NCBI GenBank assembly: GCA_040779335.1
Contig: JBFONV010000005.1
Location: forward strand, 417,599-481,598
Source: JBFONV01 sp040779335
GTDB taxonomy: Bacteria; Pseudomonadota; Gammaproteobacteria; Enterobacterales; Alteromonadaceae
Reading direction: 5' to 3'
DNA length: 64,000 nt
The position numbers and the translations under genes are program-made. The notes below the pieces were generated by a model. It saw only the letters and a program-made list of their open reading frames with translations, had not been told where the DNA came from and ran no database searches. Positions 52,431 to 62,245 of the stretch are shown here, piece by piece. The stretch's first letter is position 1. Each line of letters begins with the position of its first letter.

Positions 52431-54919
52431 GCTTAGCTAAGAAAGCGTTTTTCAATGGTATAGCGCGAATATTTTCCTTACCAAGATTAAGTATTCCTTT
52501 GATTTTGACCTTAGGGTTAACATTAGGAGCAGTGCTTAGCGTTATCGCAATTTCATCCACACTTTTGTACCAACCGTTGCAAGGTGTGAAAAACGAAGCC
52601 CAACTGCAAACCTATGAATTAAGATTAAAAATGTCTGAAACATTGAGTGTTTCATATTGGAATATGAATCGTTTAGCGGCATTTGGTGAGCATTTTAAAG
52701 ATATGGGTCAATGGGGCGGTATTACGCCCAATGAACAAGATGTAGTTATTAATGAAACCGCTTATCCGACAACGCGATATAACGCATCAGATAATATTTT
52801 AGACCTTTTGGGGGCTAAGCTTTTATTAGGCGATGACGTAACTATGGCTTCGCCCGCCAAATATGTTTGGATTTCTGAATCATTATGGCAAGTTGCCTAC
52901 GGCGGCACTAAATCTGCTTTAGGAAAACAAGTAAGTATTAATAGTCAGAATTTTATTGTTGCTGGTGTGATTGAAGATGTGATGGCCATCAGTAGCAATC
53001 AGGAAATTCTCAACCAACAAGTATGGTTTATTACTAATTTAGGTGAAATAAAGGCACAACCTGATGATGTTGGTAACATCAGTAATGACATTGATTACTT
53101 AATTGTTAAGAGTGAAAATGGCCAAGTTTCATTACCGACACTCTCGCAAGCAAATGAATGGCTGGTTGAATACATCACTAAAAATGTCGATAGCGAAAAT
53201 CTTCAAATATTTTTAGATTTTATTGGCAATACCAACAAGGAAGTTATTGCTGAAGACTATCGTAGTAATATGCTTGGCGAAACCGAGGGCTTAATTATCG
53301 CATTATTTGCCGCGGTTATCGGGTTATTGTTAATGGCGACTTTAAATTTACTCAACCTGTTTATTGCCCACTATCAAGGTCGAACCAAAGAATTTGCCAT
53401 TCAAATTAGTATGGGGGCAAGCTTATTAAAAGTTAGAACATTAGTATTATTAGAAAATTTACCGAGCTTTTTGCTCGCCGCTATTACAGGATTACTGGTC
53501 ACTGGCTGGGCATTAAAAAGTCTACCGTTAATTGCTGGTGATATGCCGATGATTGATGCGATCGGCATTAATATCACTACCATTATTGCATCTGTCTTTA
53601 TCGTGTTAATACTCAGTATGTTATTTAGCGCACTAGCATTGGTCGATATAGACAAACATGCAATTGCTAACAATTTAAACAGCAGTGGTAAAGGTATTCA
53701 AGCGCAAAGTAATCAATGGTTAAGCCGATTGTTAATGGTAGTGCAGTTATCTATTGCTTCTATCCTATTGACGGCGTCAATCATGATCACCATACAAAGT
53801 TATCATGCCGTATATCAAGATTTAGGCTACGAACTTGGCAATAGTTATAACGTTTCGGTAAATATTGCTGACGAAGAGTACATAACCAAGCTTAGAGATT
53901 GGGACAAGTATCAAAACAGTGAAATAAAAACATTGCTGGCTGACGTTAGTACCCTTATCGAAAGTAAAGTACCCGATAGTCATGTTGTTATTCCTGATGT
54001 CGCCCCGCTTTCTGGCTCATTACAAGTAAGTGCATTTCAAAATCAAGAAAACAATGGTCAACGTGTTATTTATCAACAGAAAAACTTAAGTGCCGACTTT
54101 TTTAATAGCTTTAATATTAAAATGCTTGCCGGTGCTAATTTAACACAAACGCAAATAGACAATGACGAAGACCGGGTTGTCATCGACGAAAATATGGCAA
54201 AAACTATGTTTCCCGAGTTGAACAACAACGATGTTATTGGCAAAACAATTACCTTTGGCAATGGCGACGGTACGCATGTATCTATTGTTAACGGAGTAGT
54301 AGCAAATACAATCAGTCAGACCGGAATTGCAGAGCCATTAGGTCTACCGGCAGTATACTCGCATCGCATTAATGCAGGTGGAACTATTGAATTTACCGTA
54401 ATGATGCCTGAGGGAACAGTCATGTCTGCAGAAATGATTGATGCCGAGCTTAAACGTCAATTTCCTCGTTTAGTTAATTTGCGAGTGCAGCCGCTAACCG
54501 ATATTTGGGAACAGCAAACCTTAAATCAGCGCGTCAGTTTATGGATAGTACTAGCGATGACCGCACTAACGTTGTTTTTAGCCGCGATAGGTGTCGCAGG
54601 TTTAACACAAATGACTACTAATCATAGAAAATATGAATTAGCGGTGCGCATGGCAACTGGCGCTAAACAATTAAAGTTAATGAACTTTATATTAAAAGAC
54701 GCGCTATGGATGCTAGTACTCGGTTTAGGTGTTGGCTTTATTGCATCAGTATTGAGTTATCAACAATTAGAACAGCAATTAGAAATGTTGCCGAGTTTTA
54801 ATTGGCTGGCTATGTCTATACTTGACACAGGTTTAATCGTCATTGTCATGCTGTCTGTAATGATCCCTGCATGGAAAGTCATTAGTGCCGATCCCATGCA
54901 AGCATTAAGAGAAGAATAA
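52427..54919 (+). CDS. MacB/FtsX-type ABC transporter permease
   Basis: An 830-residue permease with two MacB_PCD-FtsX repeats. Each repeat has an N-terminal membrane helix (about 18-44 and 430-452) and a periplasmic domain. Repeat 1 has a membrane bundle at about 285-405; repeat 2 ends with three helices at about 705-820. Family features include FVVAGVIEDV-like MacB domain strands, the EFAIQISMGASLLKVR segment and its later copy ELAVRMATGAKQL. Type VII ABC systems use ATP hydrolysis to drive periplasmic work such as peptide or toxin extrusion; the substrate here is unknown. A terminator follows. Confidence 0.9.
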   Translation: MSLAKKAFFNGIARIFSLPRLSIPLILTLGLTLGAVLSVIAISSTLLYQPLQGVKNEAQLQTYELRLKMSETLSVSYWNMNRLAAFGEHFKDMGQWGGITPNEQDVVINETAYPTTRYNASDNILDLLGAKLLLGDDVTMASPAKYVWISESLWQVAYGGTKSALGKQVSINSQNFIVAGVIEDVMAISSNQEILNQQVWFITNLGEIKAQPDDVGNISNDIDYLIVKSENGQVSLPTLSQANEWLVEYITKNVDSENLQIFLDFIGNTNKEVIAEDYRSNMLGETEGLIIALFAAVIGLLLMATLNLLNLFIAHYQGRTKEFAIQISMGASLLKVRTLVLLENLPSFLLAAITGLLVTGWALKSLPLIAGDMPMIDAIGINITTIIASVFIVLILSMLFSALALVDIDKHAIANNLNSSGKGIQAQSNQWLSRLLMVVQLSIASILLTASIMITIQSYHAVYQDLGYELGNSYNVSVNIADEEYITKLRDWDKYQNSEIKTLLADVSTLIESKVPDSHVVIPDVAPLSGSLQVSAFQNQENNGQRVIYQQKNLSADFFNSFNIKMLAGANLTQTQIDNDEDRVVIDENMAKTMFPELNNNDVIGKTITFGNGDGTHVSIVNGVVANTISQTGIAEPLGLPAVYSHRINAGGTIEFTVMMPEGTVMSAEMIDAELKRQFPRLVNLRVQPLTDIWEQQTLNQRVSLWIVLAMTALTLFLAAIGVAGLTQMTTNHRKYELAVRMATGAKQLKLMNFILKDALWMLVLGLGVGFIASVLSYQQLEQQLEMLPSFNWLAMSILDTGLIVIVMLSVMIPAWKVISADPMQALREE

Positions 54920-54959
54920 AGCGGTAAAACTTCTCTAAATAACAGAGATCACTTAAGCT

Positions 54960-54989
54960 AATGGGCGATAACACTATCGCCCATTTTTC
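54960..54989 (+). terminator. rho-independent terminator after the ABC permease
   Basis: AATGGGCGATA / TATCGCCCATT stem with a 4-base loop, followed by T's. It separates the export operon from the regulatory genes downstream. Confidence 0.88.
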
Positions 54990-55016
54990 ATTGTATAAAA
55001 TAATATAGAGGTTAGT

Positions 55017-56375
55017 TTGAACGAAAACAAAGCGACAATATTAGTAGCTGACGATGACGAAGACATTCGCCTGGCATTGACGTTATTGTTAATGGCTGAA
55101 GGCTATAAAGTCATTGAAGCCAAAAATGCAAAAGAAGTCATCATTGCCACCGACCGTCAGCAACCTGACCTTATATTGCTTGATATGAATTTCTCTCGTG
55201 ATACCACCAGTGGTCAAGAGGGCTTAGATATTCTCACCCAACTGCAGACATCAAATATTCCAGTCGTACTAATGACCGCATGGGGTTCAATAGACTTAGC
55301 CGTGACTGGATTAAAACTCGGTGCGTGTGATTTCATTGAAAAACCGTGGAATAAGCAAAAACTGCTTAATAGCATTAAGCAACAACTTAACTTTTCCCGC
55401 ATAAAAGAAGAACATCAAGGCTATAGGCAACTATTAGCTAAAGAAGAAAATGTCCACTGGATTTGCCAGTCTCCAGCGATGCAGCAAATAGAAGAACTGA
55501 TCAGACAAATAGCGCCTACAGACGCTAACGTACTGATATTAGGAGAAAATGGAACGGGAAAATCTCTGTTGGCAGAACGTATTCACCAATTATCTAATCG
55601 TCACCATACCCCTTTTATTGCTGTAAATATGGCCGCGATTCCTGAAAACCTCTTTGAGAGCGAGTTATTCGGTCATCAAAAAGGCGCATTTACCGATGCC
55701 AAACAAAACCGAGTTGGTCGCTTTCAATTAGCTGATCAAGGCAGTTTGTTTTTTGATGAAATTGGCTCTCTACCCCTAAGTTTGCAACCAAAACTATTGC
55801 GAGTACTGGAAACGGGGCAATATGAGGTATTAGGTTCGAGCCAGACCCAAAGCGCCAATGTGAGATTGATCAGCGCAACTAATGCCGATTTAAATCAATT
55901 AGTGAGTAACAGTGAATTTCGCCAAGATTTACTATATCGCTTAAATACACTAGTGATCACTATGCCGCCATTGCGCGATCGACTTGAAGACATATCACCA
56001 TTAGCACAACATTTTATCGATATGTTCACTGATAAATACAAAAAACCTAAGCTAACACTAAACGATGAAGCAAATAAAAAACTAAGACAACATGTTTGGC
56101 CTGGAAATATTAGAGAGTTTAGCCACGTTATTGAACGGGCGGTACTATTAAGTAATGCACAGGAGATAACCCCTTCGCAATTGTTAATCGACAATACCGA
56201 CGTCTCGACTGACAGCATTATTTTACAACCTTTGGAAGAAGCAGAACGTCAATTAATAGAAAAGGCCATGCAAGTATCTGCTGGACAAGTTATTGAAGCA
56301 GCAAAGTTATTAGATATTTCAAGAAATGCGCTATATCGACGATTAGAAAAATTCGAGATCAAATATGAGCCATGA
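55017..56375 (+). CDS. sigma-54-dependent response regulator (NtrC family)
   Basis: A 452-residue regulator. The receiver domain (about 5-125) has VADDDED, the phospho-acceptor in LLDMNFSRDT, and Lys in FIEKPWNKQ. The AAA+ domain has Walker A GENGTGKSLLAER, GAFTDA as the sigma-54 contact loop and Walker B-like LFFDEIGSLP. The C-terminal Fis-type helix-turn-helix is AAKLLDISRNALYRRLEKF. It probably activates a sigma-54 promoter, perhaps of the preceding export operon. The start is TTG at 55017 with AGAGGT upstream. It overlaps the kinase gene by 11 bp. Confidence 0.93.
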   Translation: MNENKATILVADDDEDIRLALTLLLMAEGYKVIEAKNAKEVIIATDRQQPDLILLDMNFSRDTTSGQEGLDILTQLQTSNIPVVLMTAWGSIDLAVTGLKLGACDFIEKPWNKQKLLNSIKQQLNFSRIKEEHQGYRQLLAKEENVHWICQSPAMQQIEELIRQIAPTDANVLILGENGTGKSLLAERIHQLSNRHHTPFIAVNMAAIPENLFESELFGHQKGAFTDAKQNRVGRFQLADQGSLFFDEIGSLPLSLQPKLLRVLETGQYEVLGSSQTQSANVRLISATNADLNQLVSNSEFRQDLLYRLNTLVITMPPLRDRLEDISPLAQHFIDMFTDKYKKPKLTLNDEANKKLRQHVWPGNIREFSHVIERAVLLSNAQEITPSQLLIDNTDVSTDSIILQPLEEAERQLIEKAMQVSAGQVIEAAKLLDISRNALYRRLEKFEIKYEP

Positions 56376-57639
56376 AAATTGGCTCATCACTGGGCTAACA
56401 AGCACTATCGTCGTTATTTTATTACTGGTAACCGCACTTACTAGACAATTTGAGTGGAGTTGGTTAGCGGTATGCACATTGTTGTTTGTACTCAGCTATC
56501 CGTTAATTTGGCTCGCTTGGGCTTGTTATCGGTTCTGGTGCGATTCACTGATGCGTTTAACCACCTATACACAAGTACTCAAAGAGGGTGAGCGCAATCT
56601 CAGATTTAAAAAGCAAAATGTGAATAATTTATTACTTGAGCTACAAAAAGAAATCGCTGAATTGGCGGATGTTAACGTTCAAAAACACCGTCAGAGTCAA
56701 TCCGTTGATAATTTATTAAATCAAATCTTAGAATCTTGGCCCATTCCAGTTTGTCTTTTCGATCATAACTTGAAATTAACTTATCGTAATTCAGCAATGA
56801 ACGAACAAATACAACAACCGATGTTATTGGGGAGTTTGGCTGAAGAATTGGGGTTTGTACTTAAGGATAACAAATTTTTCCATCCCAAATTTGACGGCAA
56901 ATGGCAATGCCAAACCATTCATTACATGCAGCAACAACAAAAACAGTGGCTATTTTCCTCATTAGATATTTCGCAGCTACTTCATAAAACACAAAGTACC
57001 ACCCAGCAAAATTTAATCCGAGTATTAGGGCATGAACTCCGGAATTCGTTGACACCAATGTATTCGATGACGGAAACGCTGCTCAGTAATGAGTACTTAG
57101 ATGAGCAACAAACCCGTTTGGTATTGTCCAGAATAAATAAACGCAGTAACCGTTTACTTTCTTTTATCAGCGAATACAGCCAATTAGCTCAGCTACCACC
57201 CCCTAAACTTAAATGGTTTAACTTTTCAGAAGTATTAGTAGAAGCAGAAAGCATGTTAAATGCGCCAAATTGTCATGTTAGTTTTCATGGTAGTGAGCAA
57301 TGTTTCGGTGACATAGAACAAATAGCACAAGTGATGATCAACTTGCTGAAAAACTCCTTTGAAGCACGTGCGTTAGACAAAAGTGAAATAGTAGTGAAAG
57401 CATACCACCAGCAACAACTTCAAGTTATTGAGGTTAGCGATAATGGCCCGGGCTTTGCGAATTTAGATAATGTACTAACCCCTTTTTATACCACTAAACA
57501 ACATGGCTCTGGCATCGGTTTATCTTTGTGTGCCGAAATTGCAAGAAACCATGGTGGACAGCTACAAGTCACTAATGATAAAAAAGGCGGAGCAAAAATA
57601 TCTATGCATTGGCCTAACGCTGAAAACAATATAACGTGA
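56365..57639 (+). CDS. sensor histidine kinase partner of the NtrC-type regulator
   Basis: A 424-residue membrane kinase. Two adjacent N-terminal membrane helices (about 9-26 and 32-52) leave hardly any periplasmic loop, so the signal is sensed in or at the membrane, or through the PAS-like part (about 115-205). The H-box is RVLGHELRNSLTPMYSM with His near residue 228. ATP-binding motifs are NLLKNSFEA, DNGPGF and GSGIGLSLC. The start lies inside the regulator gene (11 bp overlap), which makes it the cognate kinase. The genes resemble Nla/YfhK-type envelope-stress pairs. Confidence 0.92.
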   Translation: MSHENWLITGLTSTIVVILLLVTALTRQFEWSWLAVCTLLFVLSYPLIWLAWACYRFWCDSLMRLTTYTQVLKEGERNLRFKKQNVNNLLLELQKEIAELADVNVQKHRQSQSVDNLLNQILESWPIPVCLFDHNLKLTYRNSAMNEQIQQPMLLGSLAEELGFVLKDNKFFHPKFDGKWQCQTIHYMQQQQKQWLFSSLDISQLLHKTQSTTQQNLIRVLGHELRNSLTPMYSMTETLLSNEYLDEQQTRLVLSRINKRSNRLLSFISEYSQLAQLPPPKLKWFNFSEVLVEAESMLNAPNCHVSFHGSEQCFGDIEQIAQVMINLLKNSFEARALDKSEIVVKAYHQQQLQVIEVSDNGPGFANLDNVLTPFYTTKQHGSGIGLSLCAEIARNHGGQLQVTNDKKGGAKISMHWPNAENNIT

Positions 57640-57645
57640 TATTAA

Positions 57646-59127
57646 ATGGATAATAAAATGAAGTTAATCAAATGGATGCTGGTACCGTTAACCTTACTGT
57701 TTGGCGTAATACTAGTTAATACTTTGTCCTTTACTCGCGAACCAATAGAACTAACGCCGTTACTCAATAACGCGCCCATAGATGAAACCACTGTCAGCAC
57801 TCGTTTATCTCAAGCAATTCAACACCAAACCATTTCATACGCGGAGCCTTCACAGAGAAACCCCGAGAGCTTCCTGAAATTTCATCACTTCTTAGAAGAA
57901 AGCTTCCCTTTATTGCATCAGGAATTATCAAGAGAAAAAATCAATTCATTGAGTCTGCTGTACAAGTGGCAGGGCACGGATAATACGTTAAAGCCAATAT
58001 TGTTAATGAGTCATCAAGATGTTGTTCCTGTAGATCAAGAAACCAAGGAGCAGTGGACTCATCCTGCTTTCGCGGGTGAAATTTCCGACGGCATTATCTG
58101 GGGTCGCGGTGCCATTGATATTAAATCAGGTGTTTTGGGCATCATGGAAGCGGTAGAAAACTTGCTTGCGCAAGGGTATCAACCTAAACGCAGTATTTAT
58201 CTCGCTTTTGGCCATGATGAAGAACTAGGCGGAGAGCACGGCGCTAAACAAATCGCTAAAAAGTTCAACGCTCAAAACCTCGCTTTTGAATTTATTCTTG
58301 ATGAAGGCGGCTCAATTGTCAGTGATGGCGTTATCCCTGGTGTCGAATCCCCAATAGCCTTAATCGGTATTGCCGAAAAAGGCTATGTCAGTTTAAAGCT
58401 TACCGCCAATGCGACTGGCGGACATTCATCTATGCCGCCTAAACACACGGCATTAGGTGAAATATCGCAAGCAATTGTTAATTTAGAAAACAATCCATTT
58501 CCAGCAAACTTGGCCTATTCTAAACAGCTTTTTAATAAAATTGGTCCCGCTATGGACCCAGTCAAAAAGGCGGTATTCGCCAACATGTGGTTAACCGAAC
58601 CCATCATTGAAAAAATATTAAGTTCAAGCCAAACCACCAACGCCACTATTCGCACCACCACCGCAGCAACGATGGCTAAAGGTTCAAGTAAAGACAATAT
58701 CCTTCCCAGTGAGGCTTCAGCGATCATTAACTTTAGAATAATGCCAGGCGAAACCATTGATTCGGTGATTCAGTATGTTACTGCAGTAGTCAATAACACC
58801 AATATAAATATCCAACCATTACCTGGCTTTGGTAATGAACCTTCAGCAGTATCAAACGCTGACCATACTAGCTTTGCGCAACTAAAGCAGAGTATTTACC
58901 GGGTGACCCAAGATGAGAGTATGATAGTTACACCATACCTTGTTGTTGGTGGTACAGATGCCAAACACTATAGCGGCCTAAGTGAAAATATTTATCGCTT
59001 TGCCTTTAATCGCTTTAAACCTGAAACCCTAAAACAAATGCATGGCATAAATGAACACATAAAAATTGACGATTATCTTGGCACTATACGTTTTTTCAGG
59101 GAAGTAATATTAGCGGCAAACGAGTAA
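57646..59127 (+). CDS. M20-family metallopeptidase (PM20D1/carboxypeptidase-like)
   Basis: A 493-residue peptidase with an N-terminal signal-anchor (about 9-27). Zinc ligands and catalytic residues are visible in LMSHQDVVPVD, GRGAIDIKSGVLGIME, FGHDEELGGEHGA and LDEGGSI; the late His is in GTDAKHYS. The dimerisation domain is GHSSMPPKHTALGEI. Length and domain pattern match M20 carboxypeptidase/N-acyl amino-acid hydrolases of the PM20D1 group. ATG codons at 57646 and 57658 are both possible. It lies 6 bp after the kinase gene, so it may belong to the regulatory operon. Confidence 0.9.
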   Translation: MDNKMKLIKWMLVPLTLLFGVILVNTLSFTREPIELTPLLNNAPIDETTVSTRLSQAIQHQTISYAEPSQRNPESFLKFHHFLEESFPLLHQELSREKINSLSLLYKWQGTDNTLKPILLMSHQDVVPVDQETKEQWTHPAFAGEISDGIIWGRGAIDIKSGVLGIMEAVENLLAQGYQPKRSIYLAFGHDEELGGEHGAKQIAKKFNAQNLAFEFILDEGGSIVSDGVIPGVESPIALIGIAEKGYVSLKLTANATGGHSSMPPKHTALGEISQAIVNLENNPFPANLAYSKQLFNKIGPAMDPVKKAVFANMWLTEPIIEKILSSSQTTNATIRTTTAATMAKGSSKDNILPSEASAIINFRIMPGETIDSVIQYVTAVVNNTNINIQPLPGFGNEPSAVSNADHTSFAQLKQSIYRVTQDESMIVTPYLVVGGTDAKHYSGLSENIYRFAFNRFKPETLKQMHGINEHIKIDDYLGTIRFFREVILAANE

Positions 59128-59147
59128 TTTATTTTGGGGTCGCTGTG

Positions 59148-59169
59148 GAAGATGAGTAACCTCATCTTC
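59148..59169. other. hairpin between the M20 peptidase and DEAD helicase genes
   Basis: Perfect 9-bp inverted repeat GAAGATGAG / CTCATCTTC with a 4-base loop between convergent genes. It has no T-tract; it may contribute to termination or RNA stability on either strand. Confidence 0.5.
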
Positions 59170-59229
59170 GCTAGTTTAGCTAAGAAATAGTAGAGCTGAA
59201 CTTTTAAAGTATCGCCGTATTGGTGACAC

Positions 59230-60468
59230 TTACTTTTTATTTCTGGTTCGTTTCCTTTCGTTACCTAATGCCTTTTTTCTCGCGTGCTGCTTACTCGATC
59301 CTTTGCTGCTGCGTTTCGCGTTCACTTGCTTTGTTAAGTCGGGCTCATAACCAGGCAGCCATTGTTGTAATAAACGGCTGTCTAGTACTTTTTCTACCGC
59401 CTCAAGCAACCATTCTTCACTCGGGCTCATCAATGATATCGCAGTACCTGAATTCCCTGCACGTCCGGTACGGCCAACGCGATGAATATAGTCTTCGGCC
59501 ACATACGGTAATTCGTAGTTAATCACATAGTGAAGATCGATAATATCAATCCCTCTAGCCGCTACATCTGTTGCCACTAGAGCTCGGGTTTTTCCTTCCT
59601 TAAATTCAGCGAGCGCTTTTTCTCTCGCGCCTTGGGATTTATCGCCATGAATAGCTTGGGTTTTAATGCCGTCTTTACACATTTCCTTAGCAAGCGCGTC
59701 TGCGGCTTGTTTAGTGCGCGTAAAAATCAGCACTCGTTGCCAATTTTTTGCGCCAATCAAGTGTGAAATTAATTCGCGTTTACGATCCGCATCAACGGTA
59801 TAGACAATTTGCTCTACCTGAGCCGCTGCAGTATTGCGTTCGCTGACTTCAATTAATTCAGGATCATTAAGCAAGGTTTTGCTCAGCTTAAAAATCGCAT
59901 CGTCAAAGGTTGCCGAAAAGAGTAATGTTTGACGCTTTTTGGGAGCCCGCTTTAAAATATTGTCGATTTCATCTTTAAAGCCTAGATCTAACATGCGATC
60001 AGCTTCATCAAACACTAAGCATTGTAAATGGGTTAGCGTTACTGAACCTTTGATAAGATGATCGAGTAAACGCCCTGGTGTCGCGACCAAAATATCGGCA
60101 CCATTTTTTATCGCATCAATTTGAGGATTAATACTGACACCACCGTAAGCTAACGCGGTTTTCAACGGTGTATGTTGACCATATTGGCTAAAACTCTTAA
60201 ATACCTGTTGAGCAAGCTCTCGAGTGGGGGCCAACACTAAAGCACGCAGTTGACCTTGTCTGTCTGGTTGGGCTAACAAAAGCTGTAAAATAGGTAAGGC
60301 AAAAGCAGCCGTTTTACCTGTGCCTGTTTGCGCACCAGCCATAATATCTTTGTTCGTTAAAATAACAGGGATAGTTTGCGCTTGAATTGGTGTTGCTTGT
60401 TGATAGCCCAATTCTGTCACCGCAGAAACTAAGCTAGGATCGAGCGATAACGAGGCAAAATTCATCAT
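59230..60468 (-). CDS. DEAD-box ATP-dependent RNA helicase, RhlE-like
   Basis: A 412-residue RNA helicase: Q-motif region GYQQATPIQAQTIP, Walker A AQTGTGKTAAF, PTRELAQQV, DEADRMLDLGF, SAT in LLFSATFDD, HRVGRTGRAG, then a basic Ser/Lys-rich tail. It belongs to the RhlE group. It differs from the second RhlE-type gene at 62.2-63.6 kb in length and tail. Starts with an ATG overlapping the end of the DUF2750 gene by 4 bp (ATGA), so the two are translationally coupled. Confidence 0.92.
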   Translation of the reverse strand: MMNFASLSLDPSLVSAVTELGYQQATPIQAQTIPVILTNKDIMAGAQTGTGKTAAFALPILQLLLAQPDRQGQLRALVLAPTRELAQQVFKSFSQYGQHTPLKTALAYGGVSINPQIDAIKNGADILVATPGRLLDHLIKGSVTLTHLQCLVFDEADRMLDLGFKDEIDNILKRAPKKRQTLLFSATFDDAIFKLSKTLLNDPELIEVSERNTAAAQVEQIVYTVDADRKRELISHLIGAKNWQRVLIFTRTKQAADALAKEMCKDGIKTQAIHGDKSQGAREKALAEFKEGKTRALVATDVAARGIDIIDLHYVINYELPYVAEDYIHRVGRTGRAGNSGTAISLMSPSEEWLLEAVEKVLDSRLLQQWLPGYEPDLTKQVNAKRSSKGSSKQHARKKALGNERKRTRNKK

Positions 60469-60863
60469 GAACGAGCGCTTTTAGCAGTTATTTTTTTTAA
60501 TTCTGTTTCCAGCTCTTCGGGATAGACAACAATGCCCTCTTCAGCTTGATTTGGAAAGATAACAATCGCAATTTCATCGTCTTGTAAACCCTGCGTCCAG
60601 CGGCTGTACCATTTATTAAGTGAGATAGCTTCTGGTTTACATTCACTCCATTCGTCAGTTGCCCATGCTTGCGCAAATTCTTTATTTGGCCAAACAGGCA
60701 CACAATCATCATCTTCTGTGTTGAGCATTACGCAGCCAATATCATCGGTTAAAATCCACAATTCAAGATTTTGCACAACTTCATTAAGTAAATATTGAAA
60801 GCGCTTTTCCGCATCGCAATTAATGACGGTATTAAATAACTCTGGGGCAATGGCCTTGGACAT
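60465..60863 (-). CDS. DUF2750-family protein
   Basis: A 132-residue cytoplasmic protein with the DUF2750 pattern: RFQYLLNEVVQNLELWILTDDIG, then VPVWPNKEFAQAWATDEWSECKPEAISLNKW and IVIFPNQAEEGIVVYPEELETEL. The family has no assigned function. It lies upstream of, and overlaps, the DEAD-box helicase, so a link to RNA metabolism is possible but only guilt by association. Confidence 0.85.
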   Translation of the reverse strand: MSKAIAPELFNTVINCDAEKRFQYLLNEVVQNLELWILTDDIGCVMLNTEDDDCVPVWPNKEFAQAWATDEWSECKPEAISLNKWYSRWTQGLQDDEIAIVIFPNQAEEGIVVYPEELETELKKITAKSARS

Positions 60864-60917
60864 ATAAGGTGCTTATCTATAAAGATTTGAAAAAATAATG
60901 ACGGTGATTTTACGCGT

Positions 60918-61394
60918 TTATTCGACAAATATCTGCATTTCTTCACCGATTTGTTTGCGCATTTCCATTAACTTTATCGCCGTTTGATGTTGTTTAATGT
61001 CTTCTTCTGTTTCCGGTATCCACTCAGGAATGCTAATTTTTTGCCCGGTTTCATCCACCGCGACCATGATAACAATGCAGTGTGTTGTTAAGCGGCGATT
61101 TAACGATTTAGGATCGCAAGCAGTAACTTCCAACGCTATATGCATAGAAGAGTTTCCGGTATATATAACTTTTGCTTCCACTTCAACTAAGCTGCCGACA
61201 TGAATAGGTGCTACAAACCGGATCCCTCCAGCGTATGCGGTGACACAATAACGGCCACTCCAACCAGCGGCACAGGCATAGGCCGCTAAATCAATCCATT
61301 TCATGACTGCCCCACCATGTACTTTTCCACCAAAATTTACATCTTGAGGCTCAGCCAAAAATCGCAGGGTAATGTCGCGTTGTGGTTTATTCAT
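60918..61394 (-). CDS. acyl-CoA thioesterase, YciA-like hotdog family
   Basis: A 158-residue single hotdog thioesterase. It has ITLRFLAEPQDVNFGGKVHGGAVMKWIDLAAY, with the catalytic Asn/Gly and Asp positions, then AYAGGIRFVAPIHVGSLVEVEAKVIYTG. The pattern fits acyl-CoA hydrolases of the YciA/BFIT type. Preferred chain length cannot be judged. It stands as a single gene. Confidence 0.9.
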   Translation of the reverse strand: MNKPQRDITLRFLAEPQDVNFGGKVHGGAVMKWIDLAAYACAAGWSGRYCVTAYAGGIRFVAPIHVGSLVEVEAKVIYTGNSSMHIALEVTACDPKSLNRRLTTHCIVIMVAVDETGQKISIPEWIPETEEDIKQHQTAIKLMEMRKQIGEEMQIFVE

Positions 61395-61792
61395 TCTTCT
61401 TTCTCATTCAATTAACAATGCTGTTTTTAATAAGGTGCAAGGCAGTTTAAATTCTAATGCTTTAACTATTACTATAGTGACGCTATTTCCTTAATAAGCA
61501 TAGCCTTATTCCATGAAAAACAACATATTGCCTAAAGGGTAAAGCTCCGTTTGCACCATGAAAGCTAAATGAGTAAATGCCTGAAAATAGAAATACATAT
61601 GAGCTATGCCCCGTTGTCACATATCTACTCGGTAACACTATACCGCTAGCTCAGCCTTTGCCAACGACATTAATTTCATGTGCATTTGTGCTGATATTAA
61701 TTGTATTATTTTATGCATAACAGTTAGTCTGTTAAAAGACTCCACACTTTATGTCGTGGGTAGAATAAACATTTTTAAATTAGGAATAATGA
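61395..61792. other. 398 bp intergenic region without a recognised gene
   Basis: Between the divergent thioesterase and the YaiI-type gene no frame longer than a few codons with a plausible start is seen, and no remnant of a known family was recognised on either strand. A weak hairpin (AGTCT/AGACT) near 61733 and an AGGA ribosome site just before the YaiI gene are the only features noted. Confidence 0.5.
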
Positions 61793-62242
61793 ATGCAAAT
61801 TTGGGTTGATGCGGATGCTTGTCCGGTTGTTATAAAAGAAATTTTGTTTAGAGCAGCTGATCGAACTAAAACTATGACAACACTTGTAGCGAATCATTTT
61901 ATGAAAATTCCACCGTCTAAATTTATTAACTTTGTCTGCGTAGGTGCTGGTTTTGATGTTGCCGATAACGAAATTGTAAAACGGGCAAGTCCTGAAGACT
62001 TAGTTATTACCGCTGATATTCCGTTGGCAGCTGAAATTGTGGAAAAAGGCTGTTTAGCGCTTAACCCACGAGGAGAGCTTTATACGGTCGAAAATATTAG
62101 GCAAAGACTTAATGTGCGTGATTTTATGGATACTCTTCGCTCTAGTGGTGTAGAAACTGGTGGAGCTCCGGCAATAAGCCAAAGTGATAGGCAGGCATTT
62201 GCTAATAACCTAGACCGATTATTAGCAAATAATACCAAATAG
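61793..62242 (+). CDS. YaiI/YqxD-family protein (DUF188)
   Basis: A 149-residue protein of the YaiI/YqxD family. It begins with the invariant IWVDADACPVVIKEILFRAA, has VGAGFDVADNEIV and DLVITADIPLAAEIVEKG, and ends with GGAPAISQSDRQAFANNLDRLL. The fold is NYN/PIN-like with clustered aspartates, suggestive of a nuclease, but the function is not known. AGGA lies 7 bp upstream of the start. It ends 3 bp from the convergent RhlE helicase. Confidence 0.92.
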   Translation: MQIWVDADACPVVIKEILFRAADRTKTMTTLVANHFMKIPPSKFINFVCVGAGFDVADNEIVKRASPEDLVITADIPLAAEIVEKGCLALNPRGELYTVENIRQRLNVRDFMDTLRSSGVETGGAPAISQSDRQAFANNLDRLLANNTK

Positions 62243-62245
62243 AAA

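Noticed and set aside
61395..61792. Possible decayed gene in the gap before the YaiI-type gene
   Set aside because: I translated the region and saw only short frames without recognisable motifs on either strand.
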